From Flavimaribacter sp039888615 (GTDB lineage: Bacteria; Pseudomonadota; Alphaproteobacteria; Rhizobiales; Rhizobiaceae), in the NCBI GenBank assembly GCA_039888615.1, contig JBDQQS010000001.1: a stretch of 64,000 nucleotides of DNA; one strand, written 5' to 3'. The position numbers and the translations under genes were made by a program. Below the pieces are notes generated by a model. That model saw nothing but the letters and a program-made list of their open reading frames with translations. It was not told where the DNA came from and made no database searches. Numbering within the stretch: position 1 is the stretch's first letter; each line of letters begins with the position of its first letter. Below, one piece after another: positions 1-8,412 of the stretch.

Positions 1-570
1 GAACTTGAATTAGTCCCGGTAACCTCCAAGCAGCGCATCCCGTTCCTTGAAACGGATCGCGTCGATCTTGTGATTTCTTCCATGGGCGCCAACCCGGAAC
101 GCGCCAAGTCGATCTGGTTTTCGAGCGCCTACGCTCCCTTCTTCTCGGGCGCGTTCGCCGCGTCAGACGTTGCGATTGCCTCCATGGATGATCTGGCCGG
201 CAAGAAGATCGGCTTAACCGGCGGCACGCTAGAGGACCTTGAACTGACCGAGAATGGTCCGGAAGGTATGGAGATTGTTCGCTTCGGCGACAATGCAGCG
301 ACGCTGTCGGCCTATCTCTCAAAGCAGGTTGACGTGCTCGTGACCGGCAACACCGTCGCCGCGCAACTTTCCGCTGACAATCCGGACCTCGATATCGAAA
401 CCAAGTTCATCATAAAGGAATCGCCGGCGTTCATCGGTGTGAAGAAGGGGAACCTTGATCTTCTCCAGTGGGTCAATGTCTTCATTCTGCACAAGAAGCT
501 AGGCGGGCAGCTGGATGAACTCTCGCAAAAGTGGCTGGGTCAGAAGCTTCCGCCGCTTCCGTCGCTATAA
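1..570 (+). CDS. ABC transporter substrate-binding protein, 5'-truncated by the window edge
   Basis: The frame is open from base 1 and ends at a TAA at 568-570, so only the last 189 residues are present. The part seen matches the family 3 (amino-acid type) periplasmic binding-protein fold: a segment ending in DLVISSMGANPERA is followed by the second lobe with a DLAGKKIGLTGGT-type motif. Such proteins capture a polar amino acid or similar solute in the periplasm and deliver it to a membrane permease. No permease or ATPase follows downstream; partners may lie upstream of the window. A strong hairpin lies 15 bases after the stop. The family is clear; the ligand cannot be read. Confidence 0.85.
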   Translation, partial: ELELVPVTSKQRIPFLETDRVDLVISSMGANPERAKSIWFSSAYAPFFSGAFAASDVAIASMDDLAGKKIGLTGGTLEDLELTENGPEGMEIVRFGDNAATLSAYLSKQVDVLVTGNTVAAQLSADNPDLDIETKFIIKESPAFIGVKKGNLDLLQWVNVFILHKKLGGQLDELSQKWLGQKLPPLPSL

Positions 571-585
571 TCTGCAATATCTTTG

Positions 586-606
586 CCTCACCGCTTTGCG
601 GTGAGG
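586..606 (+). terminator. Hairpin after the binding-protein gene
   Basis: Perfect 9-bp stem CCTCACCGC / GCGGTGAGG with a TTT loop, starting 15 bases after the stop codon. There is no long T-run, so it may act as a Rho-assisted terminator or an mRNA 3' end stabiliser. Confidence 0.55.
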
Positions 607-726
607 CGGATACCGGTTTCCACCGCACACACGTTTTTGTCCGGTGCGCCGCCAATCATTTTCAGCGCCGCTACGCATCGGCGCATCTTCAAACCTGACA
701 TGATGTGACTTGATCTTTACCGAGCC

Positions 727-1656
727 ATGAAGGAAACTTCGTCGCGCGGCGGGATCGACATTCATTTCTTTCAACGCTTTTTAACCTGGTTCATGAGGGG
801 ATTATTCGTGCTCCGCAGAATTGACTGGGAAGCGCCGACCAGCGTCCTGGAAAAAATCATTGAATATGAGGCTGTCCACCCGATCGACGATTGGGATGAT
901 CTTCGGCGGCGGATTGAGCCGGAGGACCGGTTGTGCTTTGGATTTTTCCATCCCGCGACGCCTGACGAACCATTGATTTTCGTGGAAATCGCCCTGTGCA
1001 AAGGGATACCTGCTTCGGTTCAGGACATTCTTTCCAAAGAAAGGCGGATCCTTGCGGAATCGGAGGCAGACACTGCGGTCTTCTATTCCATATCCAATTC
1101 TCAGCAGGGGCTCGGTGGAATGTCATTCGGGAATTTTCTGATCAAGCAGGTCGTCGAGAGCCTTTCCCGGGACTTTCCGCGTTTGAACGCCTATGTGACG
1201 CTGTCGCCGCTTCCGGGGTTCCGCGCCTGGCTGGAAAAGCAGACAAGTTCGGAACAAGATTAGCGAATTTCAGAAATCCTTTCAGCAGCGGAAGCGGCGG
1301 AAGGTAAAGAGGGCGCAGAGCCTCTTGAACCGATGTCCAACAGCCTGCGCTACCTCGCGGCACGGTATCTCGTGGAAGAGAAACGAGCCAATGGCCTCCC
1401 GTTCGACCCCGTCGCGCGCTTTCATCTTGGAAATGGCGCGCTCATTCATGACATTCTGCCCATGGCCGATACTTCGGCCAACGGCATTCGTCAATCCTGC
1501 GGCGTCATGGTCAACTACCTCTACGATCTCGAACAGCTCGAAGCCAATCACAAGGCTTTTGAAGAGAATAGCGCGATTGCCCGTGTGAGCGCGATCAATG
1601 GGATTCTGAAAGCTGAATTGCCGGATCGCAAAACCCGAAAAGCGGCCAATGCCTAG
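727..1656 (+). pseudogene. Malonyl-CoA decarboxylase remnant (5' truncated, in-frame stop)
   Basis: Malonyl-CoA decarboxylase converts malonyl-CoA to acetyl-CoA and CO2. Bases 727-1260 encode its catalytic domain, with RRIDW, FFHPATPDEPLIFVE and a YSISNSQQGLGGMSFGNFL-type segment. A TAG at 1261-1263 interrupts it. The same frame then continues and from about 1333 encodes the conserved C-terminus (DPVARFHLGNGA, GVMVNYLYDLE) up to a stop at 1654-1656. The helical N-terminal domain, usually about 150 residues or more, is missing: homology starts around base 765, and the bases between the upstream hairpin and here encode nothing recognisable. An in-frame stop plus a lost 5' end indicates a decayed gene. 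Because both parts are in the same frame, a sequencing error could explain the stop but not the missing N-terminus. Confidence 0.85.
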
Positions 1657-1809
1657 TCTTTCAAATTTCAATTTGCCTGCAGCCTGAAAGAATAGCGATC
1701 GACGGCCCGGAGACCGTCAATTTGTATCAATTGGCGTGGTGAAGTACTCTTGGGGCGTAACACTCGTTGTGTTCAAACACCTGCGTCTATCTCATAGGAG
1801 GGGAGACGA

Positions 1810-2187
1810 ATGAGTGAGTTGCTTTGCCTTCAGATCGCTATGGCCCTCTGGCTGGCCCACGTTTTAGTCCAGGTTCTTGTCGCACGCTCGGAGTTCGGAG
1901 ACGACTATCTGTTTTCGTCACGCGACGAACAGAGGCAGCCTAAGGGAACAGTGTGCGGGCGCGCCAGCCGGGCTCTGGAGAACTATGTCCAGAACCTTGT
2001 GCCCTTTGTAGCGCTCGATCTTGCGTTGATTGCCGTTGGAAACGTCGGCGGAATGGGGGCTGCGATCTGGATCATCGCGCGGATACTTTACCTTCCGGCC
2101 TATCTGGCCGGCGTAAAGTTCCTGCGCACAGGCCTGTGGCTGATTTCGATTATCGGCCTGATCATGATGTTCGTGCAACTGATGTAG
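1810..2187 (+). CDS. MAPEG family membrane protein
   Basis: 125 residues, about the usual size for MAPEG proteins (membrane-associated proteins in eicosanoid and glutathione metabolism). Four hydrophobic helices are visible; the loop after the first carries Arg and Glu residues, and a segment resembling RASRALENYVQNLVPF matches the family signature (RAxRAHxNxxENxxxF). Bacterial members are integral inner-membrane proteins, some with glutathione transferase or peroxidase activity; the substrate here is unknown. The start is supported by AGGAGGGGAGA at about 1796, ending just upstream of the ATG. A GC-rich hairpin overlaps the end of the stop codon. Confidence 0.85.
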   Translation: MSELLCLQIAMALWLAHVLVQVLVARSEFGDDYLFSSRDEQRQPKGTVCGRASRALENYVQNLVPFVALDLALIAVGNVGGMGAAIWIIARILYLPAYLAGVKFLRTGLWLISIIGLIMMFVQLM

Positions 2188-2206
2188 GCCGGCGCAGACG
2201 CCGGCC
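2187..2206. terminator. Convergent hairpin between the MAPEG gene and htpG
   Basis: Perfect 8-bp stem GGCCGGCG / CGCCGGCC with a CAGA loop lies in the 26-base gap between the convergent stops of the MAPEG gene and htpG. It could terminate in both directions; no clear T-run is seen. Confidence 0.5.
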
Positions 2207-2213
2207 TTGTGGT

Positions 2214-4094
2214 CTACAGCGCGCTTTCCATCACAGCGGTGAGACGCCGTCCGAATTCAACCGGATCGGCGGGCGCCTCGCCATCGGCGATTCGCGCCTG
2301 ATCCAGAAGAAGGTGCGCGGCGTCCTTGAGCAGAGGATCGTTTTCGGCGTCTGAATGTCCGGCGCGCTCCGCAAGCTTCTTCACCATGGTATGGCCCGGA
2401 TTGATCTCGAGGATGCGCGGCATGCCGCCGCCTTGGAGCCTGCCGTGACGTTTAAGCAGACGTTCCAGATTGACATCCATGTCGCCCTCATCTGCGATCA
2501 GGCAGACCGGGCTTTCGGTCAGCCGCTTTGATGAACGGACGTCCTTCACTTCGGCGCCGAGTTCCTGTTTGATCGCAGCAATCAGGCTGTCGAGCGACGC
2601 CGTGTCGTCGTCTTCCTTCTTTTCATCCGAGGACTCTTCGCCCTTGATGGCGTCAAGATCCGCAGCGCCTCTCGTGATCGATTTGAATGGCTTGCCTTCA
2701 TACTCCGTGACGTGCTGCATCCAGAATTCATCGACTGGATCGGAGAGCAACAGAACCTCGATACCCTTGGCCTTGAAGCCTTCGAGATGTGGCGAGTGGG
2801 CGATCTTTACAGCGTCTTCGCCGGCGATGTAGTAGATCGCGTCCTGACCTTCCTTCATACGGCCCACGTAGTCGGCGAGGCTGATCTGCCCGCTGCCTTC
2901 TGTCGAGGTGAACCAGCAGATTTCCAGTATCCGGTCGCGCAGGGTTGCGTCCTCGATCAGGCCTTCCTTCACGACGGCTCCGAAATTGCTCCAGAACGTC
3001 TCGTACTCCTCCGGTTTCTTTTCGGCCTTCTTCTTGATCTCGGTGAGGACCTTCTTTGTCAGGCCTGTCCGGATCTTCGCCAGTTTCGGATCGGTCTGCA
3101 GCATCTCGCGCGAGATGTTCAAGGTGAGATCTTCTGAATCCACGACGCCACGGAGGAAGCGTAGCCACGTCGGCAAGAGGCCGCTTGTATCCTCGGTGAT
3201 GAAGACGCGGTTTACATAGAGCTTTACGTGTCCTTTGCGTTCAGGCTCGAAAAGATCGAATGGCTGGGTCGAGGGGATGTAGAGCAGGTTGATATAGCTC
3301 ACCACGCCTTCCACGCGATTGTGGATCGTCATCCACGGATCATCGAAGGCGTGGGCGATGTGATGATAGAATTCCTTGTGTTGCTCTTCGGTGATTTCCT
3401 TCGGTTGCCTGGTCCAGATCGCCGAGGCTTCGTTGAGGGTCTCGTCGCCGAGTTTGACCGGAAATCCGATGTGATCGGAATAGGTTTTGATGACATGGCG
3501 GATGCGCGGCTCTTCGAGGAACTCCTTGGCGTCCTTCTTTATATGAAGCGTTACGGTCGTGCCGCGCTCGTCCCGTTCTGAAGGTTCAATCGAGAATTCG
3601 CCCTTGCCGTCGGAAGACCAGAGCCAGGCCTCTTCTTCGCCAGCCTTTCTGGTGACCACGTCAACCCGGTCGGAAACCATGAAGGCGGAGTAGAAACCGA
3701 CGCCGAACTGGCCGATGAGGCTGAGATCGCTTTTGCCGTTCTTCTTGTCGCTCTTCTCCAGGGTTTCGAGATAGGCGGCCGTGCCGGAGCGGGCGATCGT
3801 GCCCAGCGTTTCCAGCAGGTCGTCATGGTTCATGCCGACGCCGTTATCACGAATCGTGATGGTCTTGGCTTTCGCATCAAGGCTGATTTCGATGCGGAAT
3901 TGCTGATCGCCCTCGACGAGAGACGGCGCGGTGATCGCCAGATAGCGCAGCCTGTCGCAGGCGTCCGATGCGTTGGAGACCAGTTCGCGAAGAAAGATCT
4001 CGCGATTGGAGTAGAGCGAGCCCGCAACGATATCGAGAAGCCGCCCGACTTCGGTCTGGAATGAGTATGTTTCCTTTGCAGCCGTTTCGCTCAT
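2214..4094 (-). CDS. htpG: Molecular chaperone HtpG (Hsp90)
   Basis: 626 residues, normal for bacterial Hsp90. The N-terminal GHKL ATPase pocket is complete: RELVSNASDACDRLR (catalytic Glu and Mg-binding Asn), IRDNGVGM, and LIGQFGVGFYSAF. Middle and C-terminal dimerisation domains follow in normal order, and the eukaryotic MEEVD tail is absent as expected. It acts in the cytoplasm as an ATP-dependent dimer that remodels client proteins with DnaK. The gene stands alone. A good vegetative promoter of the alphaproteobacterial type lies 52-80 bases upstream (separate entry), and GGAGGATC precedes the ATG. Confidence 0.98.
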   Translation of the reverse strand: MSETAAKETYSFQTEVGRLLDIVAGSLYSNREIFLRELVSNASDACDRLRYLAITAPSLVEGDQQFRIEISLDAKAKTITIRDNGVGMNHDDLLETLGTIARSGTAAYLETLEKSDKKNGKSDLSLIGQFGVGFYSAFMVSDRVDVVTRKAGEEEAWLWSSDGKGEFSIEPSERDERGTTVTLHIKKDAKEFLEEPRIRHVIKTYSDHIGFPVKLGDETLNEASAIWTRQPKEITEEQHKEFYHHIAHAFDDPWMTIHNRVEGVVSYINLLYIPSTQPFDLFEPERKGHVKLYVNRVFITEDTSGLLPTWLRFLRGVVDSEDLTLNISREMLQTDPKLAKIRTGLTKKVLTEIKKKAEKKPEEYETFWSNFGAVVKEGLIEDATLRDRILEICWFTSTEGSGQISLADYVGRMKEGQDAIYYIAGEDAVKIAHSPHLEGFKAKGIEVLLLSDPVDEFWMQHVTEYEGKPFKSITRGAADLDAIKGEESSDEKKEDDDTASLDSLIAAIKQELGAEVKDVRSSKRLTESPVCLIADEGDMDVNLERLLKRHGRLQGGGMPRILEINPGHTMVKKLAERAGHSDAENDPLLKDAAHLLLDQARIADGEAPADPVEFGRRLTAVMESAL

Positions 4095-4145
4095 GGTGGG
4101 ACAGATCCTCCAGTTCTTGTAACGATTATGGTTGAATTGCCGCTG

Positions 4146-4174
4146 ATATAGGCGGACAGACGCTAGGTCACAAG
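4146..4174 (-). promoter_or_regulatory. Sigma-70-type promoter of htpG
   Basis: On the minus strand, CTTGTG (4169-4174) and CTATAT (4146-4151) are separated by exactly 17 bases, matching the consensus described for alphaproteobacterial housekeeping promoters (CTTGAC-N17-CTATAT). The -10 box lies 52 bases upstream of the htpG ATG. No clear RpoH promoter was seen. Confidence 0.6.
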
Positions 4175-4301
4175 CCCTGGTCCGGAACGGCCATTTTTGA
4201 GATTGATATGAAAATATGTCGATTGATGGCCGGGGCGATCGTCATGGCTCTGAAGACATCAGCGTCTTCTTCGAGACAACGAGCAATTGATGGAGCAAGA
4301 C

Positions 4302-4844
4302 ATGACAATATCGACACTGTTTCTGGCCGGGGCCAGCGCCTTTGCAATCGTCTCCGCCGGGTTTTTGATGATCCCTTCACAGAAAACCGTTCAGAGATCG
4401 GCGACAAGTTCCGCCGCGCCGTCAGAAATATTCACATTGCTTTCCAGAAGTCGTGGATTCCAGACCTTCAATCCCTTCCGTGACGCTGATCCCAAGCTGG
4501 AAATCGAACACTTCGGCCCGGCAAGTGGCGTCGGATCCGGATTCTCCTTTCGGGGGCGCGAGGGCAGGGGAACCCAGACGATCGTAGACATGGTGATTGA
4601 TCGATCCGTGACGATGGAAATCGACATGGGTTACATGGGGCAATCGGTGCAAACATTCACCCTCGACCCGGCGGATGGCGGAACGCAAATAACATGGTCC
4701 GTTCAATTGCAGTCAGGATTCAACCCCTTGCCCCGGATTTTCAGTCTTTTCATGGGGAACATACTGGGGCCTAAATACGAACGCGGACTTGCCAATCTTG
4801 AAAACGTGCTGAAGGGCGATCGCCGCCTGGCCGGCGCCAACTGA
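4302..4844 (+). CDS. SRPBCC family protein with an N-terminal membrane anchor
   Basis: 180 residues from the ATG at 4302, chosen because GGAG at 4292-4295 sits six bases before it; in-frame ATG 4290 and TTG 4287 have no ribosome site. A hydrophobic helix at about residues 3-22 anchors the protein, followed by a START/Bet v1-like (polyketide cyclase/dehydrase) fold: helix with APSEIFTLL, several beta strands, and a C-terminal helix. Members bind hydrophobic ligands; the ligand is not predictable. It lies 14 bases upstream of the DGPF gene and is likely cotranscribed with it and the sigma factor. Similar SRPBCC genes are often found near such sigma factor/DGPF pairs. Confidence 0.8.
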   Translation: MTISTLFLAGASAFAIVSAGFLMIPSQKTVQRSATSSAAPSEIFTLLSRSRGFQTFNPFRDADPKLEIEHFGPASGVGSGFSFRGREGRGTQTIVDMVIDRSVTMEIDMGYMGQSVQTFTLDPADGGTQITWSVQLQSGFNPLPRIFSLFMGNILGPKYERGLANLENVLKGDRRLAGAN

Positions 4845-4858
4845 ACGGAACGAAAAAC

Positions 4859-5221
4859 ATGCGATACACATTATTCTTGTACAACGACGAAGCCGCGATG
4901 GCCGGTGTAACGCCGGAACAGATGAAGCAGCAGATGGAGATATACGGGAAATACATCCAGGCGCTGACGGAAGCGGGGGTCTTCGTGGATACGGACTGGT
5001 TGCAGCCGAGCGCGACCGCCACGCGTATATGCCTGAAGGACGGCCAAAGGCGCATCCAGGATGGCCCCTACGCCGATACGAAGGAGCAGTTGGGGGGCTA
5101 TTTCGTCATCGATGTCCCGGATCTCGATGCGGCGCTCGCCTGGGCTGAGAAATGTCCAAGCATTCATTACGGCCTGATCGAAGTCCGACCCTCGGCGATG
5201 CCGGAAGGAGGTCAGAGATAG
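4859..5221 (+). CDS. YciI/DGPF-domain protein
   Basis: 120 residues of the YCII-related (DGPF) family: a ferredoxin-like alpha/beta barrel with the signature DGPY near residue 69 and the C-terminal strand GLIEVRP. The biochemical activity of this subfamily is not established. Genes of this type are the characteristic neighbours, and apparent targets, of ECF42 sigma factors, and one follows here. The TAG stop at 5219-5221 lies inside the region where the sigma factor must begin, so the two are probably translationally coupled. Confidence 0.9.
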   Translation: MRYTLFLYNDEAAMAGVTPEQMKQQMEIYGKYIQALTEAGVFVDTDWLQPSATATRICLKDGQRRIQDGPYADTKEQLGGYFVIDVPDLDAALAWAEKCPSIHYGLIEVRPSAMPEGGQR

Positions 5222-6471
5222 GAAAACAGTCGGAACTATCCGATGCACAAGGCCGCGCCGCCGAAGTGGCGCGGCTCTCTTACGGTCGTTTGCTGGCTCT
5301 GCTCGGGAGCCGGACCGGTGACATCATGTCGGCGGAAGATGCGCTGGCTGATGCGTTTCGAACAGCGCTGGAAACGTGGCCCGAGCGGGGCGTCCCGACA
5401 AATCCCGAGGCCTGGCTCCTGACGGTGTCGCGCAATCGCATGCGCGATCACCACAAGAGCGCAGCCAATCGAACGAGGGCTGACTTGACCGACGGAATGG
5501 CGGTAGCAATGACGGATATCGACCCGGACTCAATTCCTGACAAGCGCCTGGAACTCCTTTTCGTATGCGCCCATCCGGCCATAGATGAATCCGTTCGCAC
5601 GCCGATGAACTTGCAGACGGTGCTCGGTCTTCAGGCATCGGAAATCGGCCGGGCGTTTCTCGTGCCCGAGGCGGCGATGGCGCAGAGATTGGTTCGCGCA
5701 AAACGAAAGATAAAGGCGAGCGCCATTCCTTTTGCCATCCCGGGCAGAACGGAAATGCCGGCGCGGCTCGAGGCGGTGCTGGAGGCGATCTACGGGTCCT
5801 ACGCCTTGTCAATTGATGGCGTCTCTGCAAATGCGGACGATCTCGCATCCGAAGCTCTTTATCTTTCCACGCTTCTTGCTGAACTTCTGCCGGAGCAGGC
5901 AGAAGTGCTCGGCCTCGCGTCGTTGTTGTCATTCACCTGTGCGCGCAGCGCTGCGCGCCATTCACGGGACGGCGTGCTCGTGCCGCTCGACGAACAGGAC
6001 GTCCGACTGTGGGATTTCCGGATGATCTCGCGCGCCTTCAGTTTGCTTGCGGCCGCCCAGGCTCTCAACGTTGTTGAAGAACTGCCTGGACGTTTCCAGA
6101 TCGAGGCGGCCATTCAGGAGGTCCACAGTGAGCGAATTTCGACCGGAGTGACGAACTGGCCCATGATCAGCCGTCTCTACGAGGCGTTGGTTCGCGTCCA
6201 TCCGACTATTGGCGCCGGCGTGGCCTGGGCGGCGTCAGTAGGAATGGCGTTAGACGCCGAGGAGGGGCTTAAATGTCTCGGCAAGCTCGAACCAGCTGCC
6301 ATCGAGCAGTTCCAACCGGCCTGGGCCACACGCGCCCGCCTTCTCGAGATGGTGGGAGAACGGGAGGCGGCCCTCAAGGCCTACCGAAGGGCGATAGACC
6401 TTTCAACGAATATTCCGGCGCGGCGCTATCTGGAGATGCAGGAAAAGCGGATAATGTCGAAATCCGCCTGA
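5152..6471 (+). CDS. RNA polymerase sigma factor, ECF42 type
   Basis: Up to 439 residues. Sigma region 2 contains AEDALADAF and NPEAWLLTVSRNRMRD. Region 4 contains the hallmark FVCAHPAID followed by EIGRAFLVPEAAMAQRLVRAKRKI. A C-terminal extension of about 200 residues, helical and TPR-like, is typical of ECF42 proteins, which work without a conventional anti-sigma factor and are linked to DGPF genes. The start is uncertain. The first in-frame ATG (5152) lies 70 bases inside the DGPF gene without a ribosome site. The best Shine-Dalgarno, AGGAGGT at 5206-5212, is five bases before an in-frame ATA at 5218. Family alignment favours a start near 5218, so ATA initiation or a long overlap are the options. 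Confidence 0.88.
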   Translation: MSKHSLRPDRSPTLGDAGRRSEIGKQSELSDAQGRAAEVARLSYGRLLALLGSRTGDIMSAEDALADAFRTALETWPERGVPTNPEAWLLTVSRNRMRDHHKSAANRTRADLTDGMAVAMTDIDPDSIPDKRLELLFVCAHPAIDESVRTPMNLQTVLGLQASEIGRAFLVPEAAMAQRLVRAKRKIKASAIPFAIPGRTEMPARLEAVLEAIYGSYALSIDGVSANADDLASEALYLSTLLAELLPEQAEVLGLASLLSFTCARSAARHSRDGVLVPLDEQDVRLWDFRMISRAFSLLAAAQALNVVEELPGRFQIEAAIQEVHSERISTGVTNWPMISRLYEALVRVHPTIGAGVAWAASVGMALDAEEGLKCLGKLEPAAIEQFQPAWATRARLLEMVGEREAALKAYRRAIDLSTNIPARRYLEMQEKRIMSKSA

Positions 6472-6480
6472 AGAGCCGGG

Positions 6481-7470
6481 TCAGGGCCTGACACTGCGCT
6501 GGGCCGTGATGATCTTGTGGAAGAGTGTGTCCAGCTCTTCCGAAGGCTGCAGGCCTGAAGGGCCGCCCTTGTTGAGCCAGTGCTCGAAGGGACTTCTGAG
6601 CAGCTTGGCGATGTCCGATTCACATGTGAAATCGCCAGCGACGGACTTTACCTTGGAATTGTCGAACATCACGGAATAAGCCTTGTCACCCAGAAGGGGG
6701 CCGCGCCATTCTTCCCGGAACCGAACCAGAGTGTCGGTCGGAACATGAACCAGGTCGACCTCGACGCCAAGCAGGCTTCCGATTGTCGTGTAGATCATAT
6801 CCCACGGCCAGGCGTGGTCGGAGGTGATGTGGAAATCACGATTGATCGCCGAAGATTTGCCAAAGAGGCCGACGAACGGAACGGCGAAGTCCTCGCTGCG
6901 GGTAAGCGTCCATAGCGCTGCGCCGTCACCGGGCACAATGATCGGTTTGTTGGCGACCATGCGATGAAGAGCCGTGTCGCCCTCCGACATGGCGGTCGGA
7001 AATCGCTTCCTGATCGTATGGCTCGGGCGAACGATCGTGAAAGGAAGGGTTTTTTCCGCCTGCAACAACTGTTCGCAGGCCGCCTTTCGGCGGCTGTACT
7101 CCCAATAGGGATTAACCAGCGGCGTCGTCTCGACAATCGGGACGCGGCTGATCGGTTTTGCGTAGGCCGAGGCGGTGGATATGAAAACGTACTGACCGAC
7201 TTTGTCCCTGAACACGTCGATATCGCGCTGAAGCTGTTCAGGATGGAAGACCAGGAACTGACAAACGATGTCAAAGCCTTGCTCGACCGCCGCGCGATAG
7301 GCCGCGTCGTCGGAAAAGTCACAGTCAATGTGCTTGACGCGAAGGGGCAGTTTTTCACCGGATCGCCCGCGATTGAGGACAGTCACGTCGAAGCCCTTCC
7401 GGACCGCTTCATGAACGCATGACCACGAAATTTCACCGGTTCCGCCGACAAACAATACGCTCAAACTCAC
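6481..7470 (-). CDS. NAD-dependent epimerase/dehydratase family protein
   Basis: 329 residues of the extended short-chain dehydrogenase fold. The N-terminal nucleotide-binding loop is VGGTGEIS, a GxxGxxG variant with Ser at the last position. The catalytic Tyr-x-x-x-Lys is visible as YSRRK near residue 127, preceded by a STASAY segment. Such enzymes modify nucleotide sugars or similar substrates using bound NAD(P); the substrate cannot be read. Nine bases separate its stop from the convergent sigma factor gene, and the potI gene on the same strand lies 120 bases upstream, so it may be read as an extra gene after the polyamine operon. No other sugar genes are nearby. Confidence 0.85.
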   Translation of the reverse strand: MSLSVLFVGGTGEISWSCVHEAVRKGFDVTVLNRGRSGEKLPLRVKHIDCDFSDDAAYRAAVEQGFDIVCQFLVFHPEQLQRDIDVFRDKVGQYVFISTASAYAKPISRVPIVETTPLVNPYWEYSRRKAACEQLLQAEKTLPFTIVRPSHTIRKRFPTAMSEGDTALHRMVANKPIIVPGDGAALWTLTRSEDFAVPFVGLFGKSSAINRDFHITSDHAWPWDMIYTTIGSLLGVEVDLVHVPTDTLVRFREEWRGPLLGDKAYSVMFDNSKVKSVAGDFTCESDIAKLLRSPFEHWLNKGGPSGLQPSEELDTLFHKIITAQRSVRP

Positions 7471-7590
7471 TACGCACTACTCCAGATTCGGCGAAGACGC
7501 CGACAGTGTCGCCGAACTGTCATAATGGAAGAAACTATGACCATATTGCGGAGAAACGGTCATTTCCCGCAATCAAAATACGGAAAAAAT

Positions 7591-8403
7591 TCAGGTGTCG
7601 GCTTCGGACGACCTGCCGCTGCGAGTCATCACGAACGCCGAGATCGCAATGCCTATGGCCACCAGCGCTATCAGGATAGTGGCGAGCGCGTTGACATCGG
7701 GACTGACGCCCAGGCGAACCTTGGAGAATATCAGCATCGGCAAGGTGGTCGATCCTGGTCCGGCGACGAAGCTCGCGATGACGAGATCGTCCAGCGACAG
7801 CGTGAAAGCGAGAAGCCAGCCAGAAACAAGAGCCGGCGCGATGCTTGGCAGGGTCACGTCGAAGAAGATGCGCAAGGGCTTGGCGCCGAGGTCGGCGGCG
7901 GCTTCCTCCACCGACCGGTCGACATTGATCAGTCGCGTTTCGACGACGACGGCGACATAGGCCATGCAGAAGGTCGTGTGGGCAATGATGATCGTGAGCA
8001 ATCCTCGACCCGCCGGCCACCCGAACAGCGCTTCCATCGTCACGAAGAGCAGCAGCAGGGAGATGCCGGTGATCACATCCGGCATGACAAGCGGGGCGGT
8101 CGTCATGCCGCTGAAGAGTTCGCGAAACCGGAAGCGGCCGTAACGCACGAGCGCCAGCGAGGCCATGGTGCCCAGCACGAGGGAAATGGTCGCGCTCGCC
8201 ACAGCCACTTTCAGACTGATCCACGCGGCGCCGAGGATTTGCGGGTCACGCAAAAGTTCGCCGTACCATTTTGTCGAGAACCCGCTCCATACGGTGACGA
8301 GGCGGGACTCGTTGAAACTGTAGACGACGAGCGACAGGATCGGCGCATAGAGAAAGATAAAGCCGATAAGCGCCATGATCGAGAGAAGGGGGCTGCGTTT
8401 CAT
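7591..8403 (-). CDS. potI: Putrescine-type ABC transporter permease PotI
   Basis: 270 residues, about six transmembrane helices, binding-protein-dependent permease fold. The cytoplasmic EAA loop that docks on the ATPase is clear: EEAAADLGAKPLRIF...LPSIAPAL. With PotH it forms the membrane channel of a polyamine importer. It is the last gene of potF-potG-potH-potI, nine bases after potH, with GGGGGGACG just before the ATG. The closest pattern I recognise is PotI of the PotFGHI (putrescine) system; spermidine preference cannot be excluded. Confidence 0.92.
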   Translation of the reverse strand: MKRSPLLSIMALIGFIFLYAPILSLVVYSFNESRLVTVWSGFSTKWYGELLRDPQILGAAWISLKVAVASATISLVLGTMASLALVRYGRFRFRELFSGMTTAPLVMPDVITGISLLLLFVTMEALFGWPAGRGLLTIIIAHTTFCMAYVAVVVETRLINVDRSVEEAAADLGAKPLRIFFDVTLPSIAPALVSGWLLAFTLSLDDLVIASFVAGPGSTTLPMLIFSKVRLGVSPDVNALATILIALVAIGIAISAFVMTRSGRSSEADT

Positions 8404-8412
8404 CGTCCCCCC

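Noticed and set aside
1282..1671. 129-codon minus-strand frame
   Set aside because: Antisense to the malonyl-CoA decarboxylase remnant and without similarity of its own.
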